A stretch of DNA of 64,000 nucleotides from Draconibacterium halophilum (GTDB taxonomy: Bacteria; Bacteroidota; Bacteroidia; Bacteroidales; Prolixibacteraceae): assembly GCF_010448835.1 (NCBI RefSeq), contig NZ_CP048409.1, positions 186,001 through 250,000 on the forward strand. The letters run 5' to 3'. Shown piece by piece: positions 52,577-61,631 of the stretch. The translations under genes were made by a program, and so were the position numbers. The notes below the pieces were generated by a model. That model saw nothing but the letters and a program-made list of their open reading frames with translations, did not search any database and was not told the DNA's origin. The first letter of the stretch is position 1. Every line of letters starts with the position of its first letter.

Positions 52577-52613
52577 AATCTTACAGATTTATGATTTATA
52601 CTTATTCGATTGA

Positions 52614-54554
52614 TTATTTGTAAGAACGCTGCGTAAGCTTCACATTCTCAAACACCAAATCTTCTTTATGCATTACCGGCTCTTCACCTTCTCCTTTGTG
52701 CTCCCAGCATGAAACATACGTAAATTTTTCGTCGTTACGTTTTGCTTCACCTTCTTCGGTAGCCGACTCTTCACGGAAGTGCCCACCACACGATTCGTTT
52801 CTGTCGAGTGCATCGCGAGCCATCAACTCACCAATATCGAAGAAATCGGCAACACGTCCGGCTTTCTCCAACTCCGGATTAAGGTTATCCAATTCGCCGG
52901 GAATACGAACGTCTTTCCAGAATTCTGCGCGAATTTCCTTAATCATCTCGATGGCTTTTTCCAAACCTTCAGCATTACGGGCCATACCAACATAATCCCA
53001 CATTACTTGTCCCAGTTTTTTGTGGAAATAGTCAACCGGTTTCGAACCTTTTATATTGTAAAGTTTCTCTATACGATCTGTTACTTCTTTTTCAACCGCA
53101 GCAAATTCAGGAGCATTTGTGTCGGCTTTTGGCGTCATAATTTCATCGGCCAGGTAATCACCAATTGTGTAAGGCAAAATGAAATATCCATCAGCTAATC
53201 CCTGCATCAATGCCGATGCTCCCAAACGGTTAGCACCATGATCGGAAAAGTTAGCTTCACCAATAGAATACAAACCGGGTACTGATGTCATCAGGTTGTA
53301 ATCAACCCAGGTACCACCCATTGAGTAGTGAATAGCCGGGTAGATCATCATTGGCTCTTTATACGGATCGGTGTCGGTAATTTTTTCGTACATCTGGAAA
53401 AGGTTTCCATAACGCTGCTCAATAACATTTTTACCTAAACGATCGATCGAATATTTAAAATCAAGGAATACTGCTTTACCTTCACCATTTACACCAAAAC
53501 CTTCGTCGCAACGTTCTTTTGCAGCACGCGACGCAACGTCACGAGGTACAAGGTTACCATACGAAGGATATCTTCTTTCCAGGTAAAAATCGCGGTCTTC
53601 ATCAGGAATATCGTTCGGACCAATTTCTCCTTTTTGCAATTTTACTGCATCTTCTTTTTTCTTCGGAACCCAAACACGGCCATCGTTACGCAACGATTCC
53701 GACATCAGGGTCAGTTTCGACTGCTGGTCGCCATGAACAGGAATACACGTTGGGTGAATTTGTACAAAACAAGGGTTCGACATGTAGGCACCACGTTTGT
53801 AACACTGCCAAGCCGCCGATCCGTTACTGCCCATTGCATTAGTCGACAGGAAGAATACGTTTCCGTAACCTCCGCTTGCCACAACTACTGCATGTGCCCC
53901 AAAACGTTTTATATCGCCACTAACCATATCGCGGGCAATAATACCACGGGCTTTCCCTTCGATTTTTACCACATCCAACATCTCGTGTCGGTTGTACATT
54001 TCTACATTACCTTTTGCAATCTGACGGTTTAATGCCTGGTAAGCACCAATTAACAACTGCTGACCGGTTTGCCCACGTGCGTAGAACGTACGGCTAACCA
54101 ACACACCACCAAACGAACGGTTGTCTAACAAACCTCCGTATTCGCGGCCAAATGGTACACCTTGTGCCACACACTGGTCGATAATATTTGGTGAAACCTC
54201 CGCTAAACGGTAAACGTTAGCTTCGCGTGCACGGTAGTCGCCACCTTTAATTGTATCGTAAAACAACCGGAAAACCGAGTCGTTATCGTTCTGATAATTT
54301 TTTGCAGCATTAATACCACCCTGTGCAGCAATGGAGTGCGCACGACGCGGGCTGTCCTGGTAACAAAATGCTTTAACTTTATATCCTAATTCTGCCAATG
54401 AAGCAGCTGCAGAGGCACCACCTAAACCGGTTCCAACCACAATTATTTCTAATTTACGCTTGTTGGCAGGGCTAACCACTTTAATAGCCGACTTGTGATT
54501 ATTCCACTTTTCAGCTAATGGTCCTTCTGGAATCTTACTATCTAATATGCTCAT
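52614..54554 (-). CDS. sdhA: Succinate dehydrogenase/fumarate reductase flavoprotein subunit
   Basis: The 646-residue protein has the dinucleotide fold IIVVGTGLGGASAAASLAELG, the FAD-histidine motif RRAHSIAAQGGINAAKN, substrate residues in FVQIHPTCIPV and HYSMGGTWVDYNLMT, and GEANFSDHGANRLGASALMQG. It oxidises succinate or reduces fumarate at covalent FAD. It lies 14 bp after sdhC and 37 bp before sdhB, so the three are one operon. Length fits the long form shared with Wolinella- and Bacillus-type complexes. Confidence 0.97.
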   Translation of the reverse strand: MSILDSKIPEGPLAEKWNNHKSAIKVVSPANKRKLEIIVVGTGLGGASAAASLAELGYKVKAFCYQDSPRRAHSIAAQGGINAAKNYQNDNDSVFRLFYDTIKGGDYRAREANVYRLAEVSPNIIDQCVAQGVPFGREYGGLLDNRSFGGVLVSRTFYARGQTGQQLLIGAYQALNRQIAKGNVEMYNRHEMLDVVKIEGKARGIIARDMVSGDIKRFGAHAVVVASGGYGNVFFLSTNAMGSNGSAAWQCYKRGAYMSNPCFVQIHPTCIPVHGDQQSKLTLMSESLRNDGRVWVPKKKEDAVKLQKGEIGPNDIPDEDRDFYLERRYPSYGNLVPRDVASRAAKERCDEGFGVNGEGKAVFLDFKYSIDRLGKNVIEQRYGNLFQMYEKITDTDPYKEPMMIYPAIHYSMGGTWVDYNLMTSVPGLYSIGEANFSDHGANRLGASALMQGLADGYFILPYTIGDYLADEIMTPKADTNAPEFAAVEKEVTDRIEKLYNIKGSKPVDYFHKKLGQVMWDYVGMARNAEGLEKAIEMIKEIRAEFWKDVRIPGELDNLNPELEKAGRVADFFDIGELMARDALDRNESCGGHFREESATEEGEAKRNDEKFTYVSCWEHKGEGEEPVMHKEDLVFENVKLTQRSYK

Positions 54555-54568
54555 AATTCTTTCCTTTC

Positions 54569-55258
54569 TTAGTTATACATTCCTAACATAAAATAAAGTG
54601 GAATAACGGCGAAACCCACAGCAACAAGAATTGCGTAAATCTGACCAATCGCTTTCCAGCGTTTTAGCCAGTACTTGTTGTTCAAACCTAAGGTCTGAAA
54701 AGCCGACCAGAAACCATGCGACAAGTGAATTCCAAGTAAAATACCACCAAGAATGTAAAAAATACCCAGGGCAGTGCTATTAATGAAAGCCGTAGAAACC
54801 AAAGCGTACGCATTGTGCATGTGTTCACCATTGATAACAACCTCATCAAGTAGCGGATCACCGGTAAACTTCATCTTAATAAAAAAGTTAATGATGTGGA
54901 TGATAAGGAAAACCAATACCAGTCCGCCTAAAACCAACATGTTACGTGATGCCCACGAGCTTGCTCCGCTCATGTTCTTTTTGGCATACTTAACCGGGCG
55001 TGCTTTCCAGTTTTGATATTCAAGAAAGAATGACCAAACAATGTGAATGATAAAACCCAATCCAAGGATTGGTTCCATAATCTTAATCAGAGGGTTAGTA
55101 GCCATAAAGTGAGCTCCCTGATTAAACAAATCACCGCTGTTGTCAAAGATCAGTAATAAGTTGATGCCCAAGTGGACTGCAATAAATACTACCAGGAATA
55201 ATCCCGACAGACTCATTACAAATTTTCTTCCAATTGAGGCTGTTAAAAATCTGCTCAT
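54569..55258 (-). CDS. sdhC: Succinate dehydrogenase/fumarate reductase cytochrome b subunit
   Basis: The 229-residue protein has five hydrophobic helices with several buried histidines (AVHLGINLLL, GFIIHIVWSFF, LIIHIINFF, GIHLSHGFWSAFQTLG) suited to bind two hemes b. A single large anchor protein matches the Wolinella/Bacillus-type complex rather than the SdhC-SdhD pair. It exchanges electrons with menaquinone. It opens the operon behind a good promoter (55307-55338). Confidence 0.93.
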   Translation of the reverse strand: MSRFLTASIGRKFVMSLSGLFLVVFIAVHLGINLLLIFDNSGDLFNQGAHFMATNPLIKIMEPILGLGFIIHIVWSFFLEYQNWKARPVKYAKKNMSGASSWASRNMLVLGGLVLVFLIIHIINFFIKMKFTGDPLLDEVVINGEHMHNAYALVSTAFINSTALGIFYILGGILLGIHLSHGFWSAFQTLGLNNKYWLKRWKAIGQIYAILVAVGFAVIPLYFMLGMYN

Positions 55259-55306
55259 AATCTATTATTTATTTTTGGTTGATTCCGAATTTTGCGTTAA
55301 GCGCCA

Positions 55307-55338
55307 CAAATGTAGACGAACGCAAATATTCCTGCAAA
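55307..55338 (-). promoter_or_regulatory. Promoter of sdhCAB with -33 and -7 elements
   Basis: On the minus strand TTTG (55335-55338) is followed after 20 bases by TACATTTG (55307-55314). This matches the Bacteroidota -33 TTTG / -7 TAnnTTTG pattern at normal spacing. It lies about 50 bp before the sdhC ATG and is the best promoter match in the window. Confidence 0.7.
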
Positions 55339-55722
55339 AAAGGCGTTCCAAATTAGCTAATTTATAACGATTCTACAACTGATTTAATTTTGGCTTTAGA
55401 TTGAATAAATTTCCGCACAGTTTTAAGGGTGCTAAAAGTGCTGTTCCCCCTGCTTATTTAACGGATAGCGCGTAACTATCTTGCACCGCAAATACTGGTG
55501 ATTCATTTTTGCTTAGCATTTCATAATGCTACAAACTATTATTTTGGTAATACAACTACCAAGATGAAACTTTTTTAAGGCTATCATCAAGACCATACAG
55601 CTACCGGATCGTGGAAAGAATAAATCATAACCGAATTTAACAGAATGGAAAAAGAGTTCTGTTATTGACTTGGTAACGTCCTCTCATATATCTATATTTA
55701 ATTCCAATTATCAAAACAAAGT
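55339..55722. other. Intergenic region with no recognised element
   Basis: This stretch of about 380 bp separates the divergent sdhCAB operon and the dehydrogenase gene at 55723. I see no ORF, repeat or exact -7 box here. Confidence 0.35.
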
Positions 55723-56754
55723 ATGAAAGCACTGGTGTTGGAAAATTACAATGAATTGGTTTATAAAGATGTTGCTGATCCTGTTCCGGCAAAAAATGAA
55801 GTACTCGTGAAGGTAAAAGCCTGCGGAATTTGCGGCTCGGATGTGCATGGAATGGACGGAAGTACAGGAAGGAGAAAACCACCGCTTATTATGGGGCACG
55901 AGGCATCGGGTATTATTACATCTCTTGGCAGCGAAGTTTCGGGGTGGAATATTGGCGACAGGGTAACATTCGACTCCACGATATATCCGTTAAACGATTG
56001 GTTTACTTTGAATGGCCATTACAATTTAAGCGAAAACAGGCGAGTGCTTGGCGTGTCGCCCGGTAATTATAAAAAGAATGGTGCTTTTGCCGAATATGTA
56101 ACAGTGCCCGAGCATATTTTATACAAACTGCCTGATAACGTTACGTTTGAACAGGCTGCGATGGTTGAACCCGCTGCCGTTGCGCTTCATGCCATTAACC
56201 AATCGGGATTCCAATTGGGCGAAAGTGCTGCAGTAATAGGTACCGGAATGATCGGCTTGTTCCTTGTACAACTCTTATCGCTTTCCAATGCCTCGCCACT
56301 TTTTGCTATTGATATTGAAAGTTCAAAGCTTGAAATGGCAAAAGAATTTGGTGCTGAAATTGGCTTGAATCCTAACAAAAATGATCTGCTAAAAGAAGTT
56401 TTAGCCCGAACAAATAAGCGCGGCATCAACCATGTTTTTGAGGCTGTCGGCACTGAGTCCACAGTTAATAACGCTATTGAAATCGTGAGAAAGGGTGGGA
56501 AAGTAGTGCTGGTCGGGAACCTTTCTGCGGATATTCGTTTTCCGCTGCAAAGTGTAGTTACCCGCGAAATAAAAGTATTGGGGAGTTGCGCCATCAGGGG
56601 AGAATATGAAAAAGTGCTTCAACTCATCAATTCCGGTAAAATTAAGGTGAATGATATGATCTCGGCCGTAGCACCTCTTTCAGCCGGTGCCGATTGGTTC
56701 AGGCGATTGTATAACAAAGAACCCGGTTTGAAAAAAGTTATTCTTGTTCCATAA
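55723..56754 (+). CDS. MDR-type alcohol/polyol dehydrogenase lacking the structural zinc cysteines
   Basis: The 343-residue protein has the catalytic-zinc region ACGICGSDVHGMDG and GHEASG, and the cofactor site VIGTGMIGLFLVQL. The lobe that normally holds C-x2-C-x2-C-x7-C reads IYPLNDWFTLNGHYNLSENR, with Pro, Asp, Thr and Ser in the four Cys places. The structural zinc is therefore lost while the scaffold is kept. Related enzymes oxidise polyols, sugar phosphates or threonine. It lies 60 bp before a Gfo/Idh gene and then a GntP permease, which suggests a polyol or sugar-acid pathway. Substrate not determined. Confidence 0.87.
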   Translation: MKALVLENYNELVYKDVADPVPAKNEVLVKVKACGICGSDVHGMDGSTGRRKPPLIMGHEASGIITSLGSEVSGWNIGDRVTFDSTIYPLNDWFTLNGHYNLSENRRVLGVSPGNYKKNGAFAEYVTVPEHILYKLPDNVTFEQAAMVEPAAVALHAINQSGFQLGESAAVIGTGMIGLFLVQLLSLSNASPLFAIDIESSKLEMAKEFGAEIGLNPNKNDLLKEVLARTNKRGINHVFEAVGTESTVNNAIEIVRKGGKVVLVGNLSADIRFPLQSVVTREIKVLGSCAIRGEYEKVLQLINSGKIKVNDMISAVAPLSAGADWFRRLYNKEPGLKKVILVP

Positions 56755-56814
56755 TGCTATCTCTCTGATCTCGAAAATGCCAAAATCAACAAAAACCATA
56801 AAACCTGAATTATC

Positions 56815-57942
56815 TTGAAAAAAAATCTGTTCAATATTGCCATTCTTGGTTGCGGCAAGGTAGCTCATCTTCATGCCAAAGCCATCCGAAATATACCCAA
56901 TGCTCAATTGTCAGGGGTTTGGAGCAGGACTAATGAAACAGCCAAAAGCTTCGCCTCAGAATACAACGTGGAAGCCTTTACCGATATTTCAAAACTGGTT
57001 TCCGAAAAGGAAATCGATCTGGTCATTGTCTGCACGCCTCATCCTTTTCACTTGGGGCCAACCCTGGAAGCTGCCAGAGCCGGAGCAAATGTGTTGGTTG
57101 AAAAACCGCTGGCATCAACGCTTAATGATTCTGACGAAATGATACGCATTTGTAAAATGCAAGGTGTAAAACTAGGAGTTATCAGTCAGCGGCGTTGGTA
57201 CGAACCCGTAAAAAGAATAAAAACTGCAATAGACGAAGGTAAAATCGGAAAGCCTGTTTTTGGAACCGTAAATATACTTGGCTGGCGCGACAAAGCGTAT
57301 TATGACACAGATGCCTGGCGGGGAACCTGGAAAATGGAAGGCGGCGGTGTTTTGGTCAATCAGGCTCCGCATCAACTGGACATTCTATTGTGGTATATGG
57401 GCGAAATTGAAGAAGTTTACGGCATTTGGAAAAACCTGAATCATCCCTATATAGAAGTGGAAGATACGGCAGTGGCGATTATAAAATTCAAAAATGGTGG
57501 CATTGGTAACATCATCGTAAGCAATTCAACTAAGCCCGGAATTTACGGAAAAGTGCATGTACATGGCGAAAATGGAGCTTCGGTGGGGGTTCAAACCGAT
57601 GGCGGAGCCATGTTTATAGCCGGAATGTCGGGAATTCTTGAGCCTCCTGTAAACGACATTTGGACGGTTCCCGGCGAAGAGCAATACCTCGATCAATGGG
57701 AAAAAGAAGACGCTGCATTTTTTCAATCGCATGATCCAATGGTTTACTACATGCAAAAACAGATTGAAGATTTTTTGGCGGCTTTAAGCAATAATACCGA
57801 TCCGTTGGTAAGCGGCGAAGAAGGACGAAAAACAGTTGAGTTGTATACGGCCATTTATCGTTCAACGCGCGACAACCAGCCGGTGAAATTTCCACTTCAA
57901 CCTGAAACAGGGCGAAATAATATGGATGGCAGACTGGTATAA
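56815..57942 (+). CDS. Gfo/Idh/MocA family oxidoreductase
   Basis: The 375-residue protein begins at a TTG (56815) with MKKNLFNIAILGCGKVAHLHA; no ATG is available before the Rossmann motif, so the TTG start is well supported. Typical motifs are VCTPHPFHLGPTLEAARAG, LVEKPLAST and NQAPHQLDILLW. It should oxidise or isomerise a sugar or cyclitol derivative with NAD(P). No export signal is present, unlike the paralog at 27818-29158. It stands between the MDR dehydrogenase and the GntP permease in one likely operon. Confidence 0.88.
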   Translation: MKKNLFNIAILGCGKVAHLHAKAIRNIPNAQLSGVWSRTNETAKSFASEYNVEAFTDISKLVSEKEIDLVIVCTPHPFHLGPTLEAARAGANVLVEKPLASTLNDSDEMIRICKMQGVKLGVISQRRWYEPVKRIKTAIDEGKIGKPVFGTVNILGWRDKAYYDTDAWRGTWKMEGGGVLVNQAPHQLDILLWYMGEIEEVYGIWKNLNHPYIEVEDTAVAIIKFKNGGIGNIIVSNSTKPGIYGKVHVHGENGASVGVQTDGGAMFIAGMSGILEPPVNDIWTVPGEEQYLDQWEKEDAAFFQSHDPMVYYMQKQIEDFLAALSNNTDPLVSGEEGRKTVELYTAIYRSTRDNQPVKFPLQPETGRNNMDGRLV

Positions 57943-57972
57943 CTGATTTTACGCAAACTAAACCTAAAAACT

Positions 57973-59331
57973 ATGTCAACATTATTTATTTTTTTCCTGG
58001 TTACTTCGGCAGTTGGGCTTCTGCTATTTATGGTACTCAAATTAAAAATCAGTGCTTTTATTTCATTACTAATCATTTCTATTTACGTTGGAATCCTGAC
58101 CGGAATGCCACTGACAAATATCCTTCAAAGTATTCAGGACGGAATGGGAAGCACTCTGGGTTTTGTAGCTACGGTGGTTGGACTGGGAGCCATCTTCGGA
58201 CAAATGCTTGAAAGTTCAGGAGGTGCCCTTTCGCTGGCCCATTCTTTAGTGAAAAAGTTCGGAAAAGAAAAGGCATCCTGGGCGATGGTGATCACTGGAT
58301 TTATTGTCGCTATCCCCGTCTTTCTCGATGTTGGTTTTATAATTTTGGTGCCTATAATTTATGCCTTATCTAAAGATACCCAAAAGTCGCTGCTTTATTA
58401 CGGCATCCCGCTCTTAGCCGGACTTGCTGTTACCCACAGTTTTATACCACCAACACCCGGCCCGGTTGCTGTCGCTGATATTTTGAATGCACAGTTGGGC
58501 TGGGTAATATTTTTTGGTATTATCCTTGGGTTTCCAACGGCCGTAATTGCGGGCCCTTTATGGGGGAAATACATTTCAAAGAAAATACATATTTTACCTC
58601 CCACCGAGTTTTTTAATTCTTCCGAAGAAGAAAAAGAAGACAAAAACCTTCCTTCGTTTCGCACTGTGGCGCTGATTATTTCAATACCGTTGGTATTAAT
58701 TTTACTGAATACTTTATCGTCTCTTCTTGTTGAAAAAGGAGTACTGGAGAAATCAATGCTGACAGATGGTGTTGAATTTATCGGGCATCCTTTTTCAGCA
58801 CTGATAATTGCTACCTTAATTGCTACTTATGTGTTGTGTGCGAAGCGGGGAATGTCGAAACAGACCATTCTCGACCTGAGCACCAAGGCACTTGGACCGG
58901 CGGGTATTATCATTTTAATAACCGGAGCAGGAGGCGTGCTCAAACAAATATTAGTTGATTCGGGGATTGGGAAAATGATGGCTGAATCGATGGCCAATTC
59001 AGCAATGCCACCTATTGTTTTGGCGTGGTTACTCTCCGCCGTTGTACGTGTTACGCAAGGCTCGGCAACCGTTGCCATGATTACTGCTGCGGGAATAATT
59101 GCCCCTATTCTTAGCGAATTTCAGTTAAACGATCCGCATCGTGCTTTGGTCGTTTTAGCCATTGCTTCTGGTGCCACACTTTTATCGCATGTAAACGACA
59201 GTGGATTTTGGTTGGTTGGTAAATATTTTGGTATGAACGAAAAACAAACGCTGCAATCCTGGACAGTTATGGAATCGATAATTGCGGTTTGCGGATTGGC
59301 ATTTACCATGTTGGCCAGTTTGTTTTTTTAA
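57973..59331 (+). CDS. GntP family gluconate:H+ symporter
   Basis: The 452-residue protein has about twelve hydrophobic segments. Family text includes GFVATVVGLGAIFGQMLESSGGA, VTHSFIPPTPGPVAVADIL, VRVTQGSATVAMITAAGI and LLSHVNDSGFWLVGKYFGM. GntP transporters import gluconate, 2-keto-3-deoxygluconate or related acids with protons. It is the last gene of the three-gene module that starts at 55723 and gives the module its likely theme, uptake and oxidation of a sugar acid. Confidence 0.92.
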   Translation: MSTLFIFFLVTSAVGLLLFMVLKLKISAFISLLIISIYVGILTGMPLTNILQSIQDGMGSTLGFVATVVGLGAIFGQMLESSGGALSLAHSLVKKFGKEKASWAMVITGFIVAIPVFLDVGFIILVPIIYALSKDTQKSLLYYGIPLLAGLAVTHSFIPPTPGPVAVADILNAQLGWVIFFGIILGFPTAVIAGPLWGKYISKKIHILPPTEFFNSSEEEKEDKNLPSFRTVALIISIPLVLILLNTLSSLLVEKGVLEKSMLTDGVEFIGHPFSALIIATLIATYVLCAKRGMSKQTILDLSTKALGPAGIIILITGAGGVLKQILVDSGIGKMMAESMANSAMPPIVLAWLLSAVVRVTQGSATVAMITAAGIIAPILSEFQLNDPHRALVVLAIASGATLLSHVNDSGFWLVGKYFGMNEKQTLQSWTVMESIIAVCGLAFTMLASLFF

Positions 59332-59340
59332 TTCTTTAAA

Positions 59341-59539
59341 TCTATATCCTTTTGTCTATCGACATTTTCCCTTAAAAGGGAAAACAGCAATATGAATGGC
59401 TGGCAGAGTCCCCAAACAGCAGGCTCCCTTGAAAAGGGGAGCTCCCGACAGGGTTAGGGGTAAAGAAGTTCCTTTCCCAATTTCGTGACCGCTAATTCCA
59501 TACACCAGCCAAAAGTCGCCTTCGGGGATTTAGGGGTCA
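59341..59539. repeat. Composite intergenic repeat, copy 2
   Basis: Module B (59341-59388: CTTTTGTCTATCGACATTTT, then CCCTTAAAAGGG) is followed by module A (59421-59465: GGCTCCCTTGAAAAGGGGAG, CTCCCGACAGGGTTAGGGG). A related G-rich unit, AAAAGTCGCCTTCGGGGATT with TAGGGGTC, lies at 59511-59539. Copy 1 at 51591-51713 has the two modules in the reverse order. The repeat gives a false N-terminal extension to the next gene. Confidence 0.6.
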
Positions 59540-59613
59540 GAAGAATAATCAAAAATTACTATTATTGCACCACAAATCGCTTTGCGCCCGGCGCTTTGCT
59601 CCATGCTGTTATT

Positions 59614-60066
59614 ATGACTTTTAAATTCAAACATTTCACAGAACTCTCAACTTCCGAACTTTACGACATCTTACAACTTCGGGCAGAAATTTTTGTGGTT
59701 GAGCAAGACTGCGTTTACAACGATTTGGATGGGCTGGATAAAGATGCCGTTCACCAGTTCCTGGAAAAAGATGGAGAAATTGTGGCCTACTCGCGTTTAC
59801 TAAAACCAGGCACACGTTTTAACCATTACTCTATTGGCCGCGTTGTGGTTAAAGAAACCAAACGCGGAACAGGGCTGGGAATCCGGATGATGGAAGAAGC
59901 CAAAACCTACATTCTAAATAACTGGAAACCTGGAAAAATAAAAATAAGTGCCCAAAAATACCTACGTAAATTTTACGAAGACCTGGGATTTAAAGTTGTT
60001 ACCGATGAATACCTTGAAGATGGCATCCCACATTACGGAATGTTATTTGAGAACAAAGCCGATTAA
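59614..60066 (+). CDS. GNAT N-acetyltransferase, ElaA type
   Basis: The 150-residue protein matches ElaA: LYDILQLRAEIFVVEQDCVYNDLDGLD, SRLLKPG, SIGRVVVKETKRGTGLGIRMM (acetyl-CoA loop) and SAQKYLRKFYEDLGFK. The substrate of ElaA is unknown. The start is the ATG at 59614; the frame is open to 59485, but that part is repeat-derived. Its stop lies 3 bp before the next gene, so they are cotranscribed. Confidence 0.9.
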   Translation: MTFKFKHFTELSTSELYDILQLRAEIFVVEQDCVYNDLDGLDKDAVHQFLEKDGEIVAYSRLLKPGTRFNHYSIGRVVVKETKRGTGLGIRMMEEAKTYILNNWKPGKIKISAQKYLRKFYEDLGFKVVTDEYLEDGIPHYGMLFENKAD

Positions 60067-60069
60067 TTG

Positions 60070-60804
60070 ATGCGAAAAATTGTAATTCTATTATTTCTTT
60101 TTCTGGGCAGTCAGGGTTTTGCCTCCCCGCAGGATAGCCTTGTTGAAAGCATTTTTAACGAAATGTACAACCAGCATTATTCCAAAGCAGAAGAAATGCT
60201 TCGCACCAAAAAAAACGATATCGACTCTGTTCTTTTCGCCGTTTTTTCGGTTGACATGAGTTACTGGAAAAATGTTACCGGCACCGACACTCCGGATTAT
60301 CCAGCCTTTGAAAATGATTTGCAACTGCTTTCGCCAACTAATCCCACATCATCAACTCAACAGGCGATTCGGCTGGTTACTTTGTCGTATCAATTGCGAT
60401 ACGAACTCAAACGTTTTAAGCTCATTAAAGCTATTTCGACCCGGCAGGAAACAAAAGCGCTCTTCACTTCGCTAAACACTAACGAAGCATTACCGCCCGA
60501 ACAGCAGGAACTGTACGAGTTGTATTCCGCTTTATTTCAATATTTCGACAATTATTTAAAGCCGTTTTTTGTTTCGGACAAAACAGAAAACTGCAGCAAA
60601 GCATTAAAAACCATGACCGGTTTGTACCAGTCGGAAAGCCGGATTACAAAAACGCTGGTTGCCTATTTCCTGGGGAAAACATGGCTGAAATACGAGAACG
60701 ATCCGTCAAATGCGGTCGGTTATTTTCAATGGCTGACCAAAAACTTCCCTGGAAATATTAAGTTTAAAGAGCTGCTGGATGAATGCAATAAGCAGTTGAA
60801 TTAG
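60070..60804 (+). CDS. Exported helical-repeat protein, paralog 1
   Basis: The 244-residue product has a signal peptide (MRKIVILLFLFLGSQGFA) and a helical body with TPR-like spacing (NEMYNQHYSKAEEML, LAYELYSALFQYF-like segments, SNAVGYFQWLTKNFPGN). It shares layout and several words (RLVTLSYQLRYELKRF, VAYFLGK, FxWLTKNFPxN) with the product of 60888-61631, so they are tandem paralogs. The start is the ATG at 60070, 3 bp after the elaA-like stop. No known function. Confidence 0.7.
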   Translation: MRKIVILLFLFLGSQGFASPQDSLVESIFNEMYNQHYSKAEEMLRTKKNDIDSVLFAVFSVDMSYWKNVTGTDTPDYPAFENDLQLLSPTNPTSSTQQAIRLVTLSYQLRYELKRFKLIKAISTRQETKALFTSLNTNEALPPEQQELYELYSALFQYFDNYLKPFFVSDKTENCSKALKTMTGLYQSESRITKTLVAYFLGKTWLKYENDPSNAVGYFQWLTKNFPGNIKFKELLDECNKQLN

Positions 60805-60887
60805 GTTTTCAAACATTTTGCGCAATTTTCTGTTTCTCACGCAAGTTTTGATCAAAGAAACTTTTTACTTTACACAAAATTTTTGAG

Positions 60888-61631
60888 ATGATTCAACGGG
60901 TATTTTTTTCAATTTTTTTGGTGTGCTTTAGCCTGTCGACCTGGGCAAATAATGCAAACAACGACAGCATTGCCAATCGGATATTCACCTTAATTTATCA
61001 GCAAAACCTTACCGAAGCTGAAAAGACCTATACAAACGGCAAGGACGAGCTGAGCGAATTTTACCGTACTTTTTTGAACCTCGATCTGCACTGGTGGAAA
61101 TACCGCACCACCTATTCAAAAGAAAACTCGGAACAGCTTGATGAACTGATAGACGCATCATTATTGCCCGAAACCGATACTTACGAGAAAAAGATGCTAC
61201 AGATTATTGTTCGCTCCTACCAGCTGCGCTACGAAAAGAAGAAATTCAACATATTCGGAATGCTTTCGGCACGATCAGACATCAGAGACCTGATTGCAGC
61301 TATAGAAAAGGAAGACCCGCCTTTTACCGGTGATGAACAGAAGCTTTTCGAAAGTTATGTGATCATGTATCAATACATCGAGAACATTAACTTTTTTGCC
61401 AACGCAAAAAAATCGGAAGCCCGCGAAAAAAAACTGAAGCGAATGGAAAAATTTGCTTCCGAAAATAATGTGATCTTAAATACAGTGGCTGATTTTTTCC
61501 TGGCGCGTATGTACCAGAAAATTGAGGACAAACCCGAAGTTGGACTGCAGTATTTTAAAATTCTCACAAATAAATACCCTACCAACAAAACCTTTGCTGA
61601 ATACCAGACAGAGTGCGAAGAAAAAATTTAA
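60888..61631 (+). CDS. Exported helical-repeat protein, paralog 2
   Basis: The 247-residue product has a signal peptide (MIQRVFFSIFLVCFSLSTWA). Its helical body contains FTLIYQQNLTEAEKTY, IIVRSYQLRYEKKKF, VADFFLARMYQKIEDKPEVG and FKILTNKYPTN, which align with the preceding paralog. The pattern suggests a periplasmic TPR-like scaffold. It overlaps the convergent zinc-ribbon gene by 4 bp at the stop codons. Function unknown. Confidence 0.7.
   Translation: MIQRVFFSIFLVCFSLSTWANNANNDSIANRIFTLIYQQNLTEAEKTYTNGKDELSEFYRTFLNLDLHWWKYRTTYSKENSEQLDELIDASLLPETDTYEKKMLQIIVRSYQLRYEKKKFNIFGMLSARSDIRDLIAAIEKEDPPFTGDEQKLFESYVIMYQYIENINFFANAKKSEAREKKLKRMEKFASENNVILNTVADFFLARMYQKIEDKPEVGLQYFKILTNKYPTNKTFAEYQTECEEKI

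Noticed and set aside
59485..59613. N-terminal extension of the ElaA-like acetyltransferase
   Set aside because: It is partly the G-rich repeat at 59511-59539; ElaA proteins start near MTFKFKHF.
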